Source: Cesiribacter andamanensis AMV16
GTDB taxonomy: Bacteria > Bacteroidota > Bacteroidia > Cytophagales > Cyclobacteriaceae
Length of the DNA: 33,215 bases
Direction of reading: 5' to 3'
NCBI RefSeq assembly: GCF_000348925.1
Contig: NZ_AODQ01000040.1
Coordinates: 1-33,215 of the forward strand
Below the pieces are notes generated by a model. The model worked only from the letters and a program-made list of their open reading frames with translations, had not been told where the DNA came from and did no database searches. Position 1 is the stretch's first letter; every line of letters begins with the position of its first letter. The translations under genes were made by a program, and so were the position numbers. Shown here piece by piece: positions 31,525 through 33,215 of the stretch.

Positions 31525-33215
31525 ATGAAAAAAACCAAAATCCCCAAGCCAAAAGGCCTGCGCATTGGCCGCTATTTCACTAAAGACCAGCCCGATCCCT
31601 ACAGCCATTTCTCCTTTACCCGCCGCAGCTCTACCATCCGCAACCCGGCCGGCGACACCGTTTTTGACATGCAGGGGGTAGAGGTGCCCGAGGCCTGGTC
31701 GCAGATTGCTACCGATATTCTGGCCCAAAAATATTTTCGAAAAACAGGGGTACCCCAGCCCGATGGCAGCCTGGGCAGCGAAAGCTCTGCCCGGCAGGTG
31801 GTGCACCGCCTGGCCCATTGCTGGCGCAGCTGGGGCGAGCGCTGGGGATACTTTGCCAGTCCGGATGATGCCCAAGCGTTTTATGACGAGCTGGTGTACA
31901 TGCTGCTGGGCCAGTACGCCGCTCCCAACTCTCCGCAGTGGTTCAATACCGGCCTGTACGAGAGCTACGGCATTGATAGCCCGGCACAGGGACATTACTA
32001 TATAGAGCCCGTTACCGGCGCCCTGCGGGAGAGCCACTCGGCCTACCAGCGCCCACAGCCCCATGCCTGCTTTATCCTGTCCGTAAAAGACGATCTGGTA
32101 GCCGATGGGGGTATTATGGACCTGCTGGTGCGCGAGGCCAAGGTCTTTAAATATGGCAGTGGCGCGGGCACTAACTATTCTGATATCCGCGGGGCCAATG
32201 AAAAACTAAGCGGGGGCGGCTTCTCCTCCGGCCTGATGTCCTTTCTGAAGGTGGGCGATCGGGCTGCCGGGGCCATTAAGAGTGGAGGCACCACCCGGCG
32301 AGCAGCCAAAATGGTGGTGGTGGATATGGACCATCCCGAAATTGAAGAATTCATCAACTGGAAAGTAGAGGAAGAGAAAAAAGTAGCGGCCCTGATTGCC
32401 GCCGGCTACTCCTCCGACTACGAGGGCGAGGCCTACCGCACCGTTTCGGGCCAGAATGCCAACAACTCGGTACGGATTCCCAATGCCTTTTTTGAGGCGC
32501 TGCAGCAGGGGGGTACCTGGCCCCTTACTGCCCGGAGTACCGGCAAGGTACTGAAAGAAGTGCCTGCCAGCATGCTCTGGAAGCAGCTTACCGAGGCTGC
32601 CTGGAACTGCGCCGATCCGGGTGTGCAATTCAGCTCAACCATAAACGAATGGCACACCTGCCCGGCCGAAGGGCCCATTCGGGCCTCAAACCCCTGCTCA
32701 GAATATCTTTTCCTGGACAATACGGCCTGCAACCTGGCCTCGCTTAACCTGCGCAAATTTTACCGGGAAGAAGAAGGTCGGTTTGATGTAGCCGCCTTTG
32801 AACATGCCTGCCGGCTCTGGACGCTGGTGCTGGAAATTTCGGTACTGATGGCGCAATTCCCCTCCAAGGAGGTAGCGCAGCGCTCCTACGAGTACCGCAC
32901 CATTGGCCTGGGCTATGCCAACCTGGGCGCCCTGCTGATGGTGGCCGGCCTGCCCTATGATAGTCCGCAAGCCCGGGCCATGGCCGCCGGCATTACCGCT
33001 TTGATGACAGGTACGGCCTATGCCAGCTCGGCCGAACTGGCGCAGCAGCTGGGGCCCTTCCAGAAGTTTGCCGAAAACCGGGAGGCCATGCTGCAGGTTA
33101 TGAAGCATCACCGGGCTGCCGCCTGGGGCCATACAGAAGCGGTAAAAGCCCTCAGCATTGCACCCCAGCTGCTCAACCCAGCCCATTGCCCCGATTACCT
33201 GCTGCAGGCTGCCCG
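31525..33215 (+). CDS. nrdJ: Adenosylcobalamin-dependent ribonucleotide reductase, 3' end outside window
   Basis: 563 codons are visible of a class II reductase, which makes deoxyribonucleotides using a cobalamin radical. N-terminal KYFRKTGVPQPDGSLGSESSARQ resembles the class II enzymes. HACFILSVKDDL has the first redox Cys, and ASNPCSEYLFLDNTACNLASLNL carries the radical Cys and the Asn-Glu pair; NSPQWFNTGLY and KYGSGAGTNYSDIRG are further family segments. No ATP-cone appears at the N-terminus. It is divergent from the RIC gene. A cobalamin riboswitch was looked for in the 182-base gap and not seen. The ATG at 31525 is the only good start. Confidence 0.93.
   Translation, partial: MKKTKIPKPKGLRIGRYFTKDQPDPYSHFSFTRRSSTIRNPAGDTVFDMQGVEVPEAWSQIATDILAQKYFRKTGVPQPDGSLGSESSARQVVHRLAHCWRSWGERWGYFASPDDAQAFYDELVYMLLGQYAAPNSPQWFNTGLYESYGIDSPAQGHYYIEPVTGALRESHSAYQRPQPHACFILSVKDDLVADGGIMDLLVREAKVFKYGSGAGTNYSDIRGANEKLSGGGFSSGLMSFLKVGDRAAGAIKSGGTTRRAAKMVVVDMDHPEIEEFINWKVEEEKKVAALIAAGYSSDYEGEAYRTVSGQNANNSVRIPNAFFEALQQGGTWPLTARSTGKVLKEVPASMLWKQLTEAAWNCADPGVQFSSTINEWHTCPAEGPIRASNPCSEYLFLDNTACNLASLNLRKFYREEEGRFDVAAFEHACRLWTLVLEISVLMAQFPSKEVAQRSYEYRTIGLGYANLGALLMVAGLPYDSPQARAMAAGITALMTGTAYASSAELAQQLGPFQKFAENREAMLQVMKHHRAAAWGHTEAVKALSIAPQLLNPAHCPDYLLQAA

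Overview
The window looks like chromosomal DNA of a Bacteroidota bacterium, most likely in the Cytophagales. This rests on several signs: an outer-membrane protein of the Bacteroidota putative-porin type, a secreted protein with a type-IX-secretion-like C-terminal end, promoters resembling the Bacteroidota TTTG / TAnnTTTG consensus, few Shine-Dalgarno sites, and menaquinone and lipid A genes typical of the group. No mobile element, CRISPR array, tRNA or rRNA gene was seen.

Layout. 1-3231: a partial unknown gene, a histidine-phosphatase lipoprotein, a DUF2141 protein and menE. 3365-9101: a small gene with its own promoter and terminator, then a leftward menaquinone operon menI-menF-sulfotransferase-menD-menB. 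9335-12442: a second histidine phosphatase, an ArsC-fold protein, then a zinc-ribbon/Nif3 pair. 12569-16143: lpxK (frameshifted), a porin and miaE. 16287-22900: a sulfur block. 22957-26486: a frameshifted Bacteroidota protein often labelled asparagine synthetase B, an ABC permease and a secreted protein. 26541-31342: nadB, nadA, an Rrf2 regulator, a hemerythrin and a (frameshifted) iron-sulfur repair protein. 31525-end: a class II ribonucleotide reductase.

The sulfur block is the most interesting part. A Bacteroidota-type promoter leads into a SAM-I-clan riboswitch. The riboswitch closing stem directly abuts the AGGAG of a 33-codon ORF that ends in eight consecutive cysteine codons. Downstream lie a ferredoxin gene and metZ. 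After a long inverted repeat comes a second small ORF (34 codons, 10 Cys and 5 Met), followed by a strong intrinsic terminator just before a ferredoxin-type sulfite reductase. Then come the siroheme genes cobA and the cysG N-terminal type, and an APS-reductase-type cysH, with overlapping starts and stops. I read this as assimilatory sulfur genes controlled twice by cysteine-codon leader peptides, once stacked on a SAM riboswitch. Ribosome-mediated cysteine attenuation is known from mycobacteria; I know of no description of this arrangement in Bacteroidota.

Three conserved genes (lpxK, the asparagine-synthetase-B-like gene and the RIC gene) are each broken by one missing base at a lysine codon in an A run. 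Homopolymer sequencing errors are the simplest explanation, but the shared context is noted.
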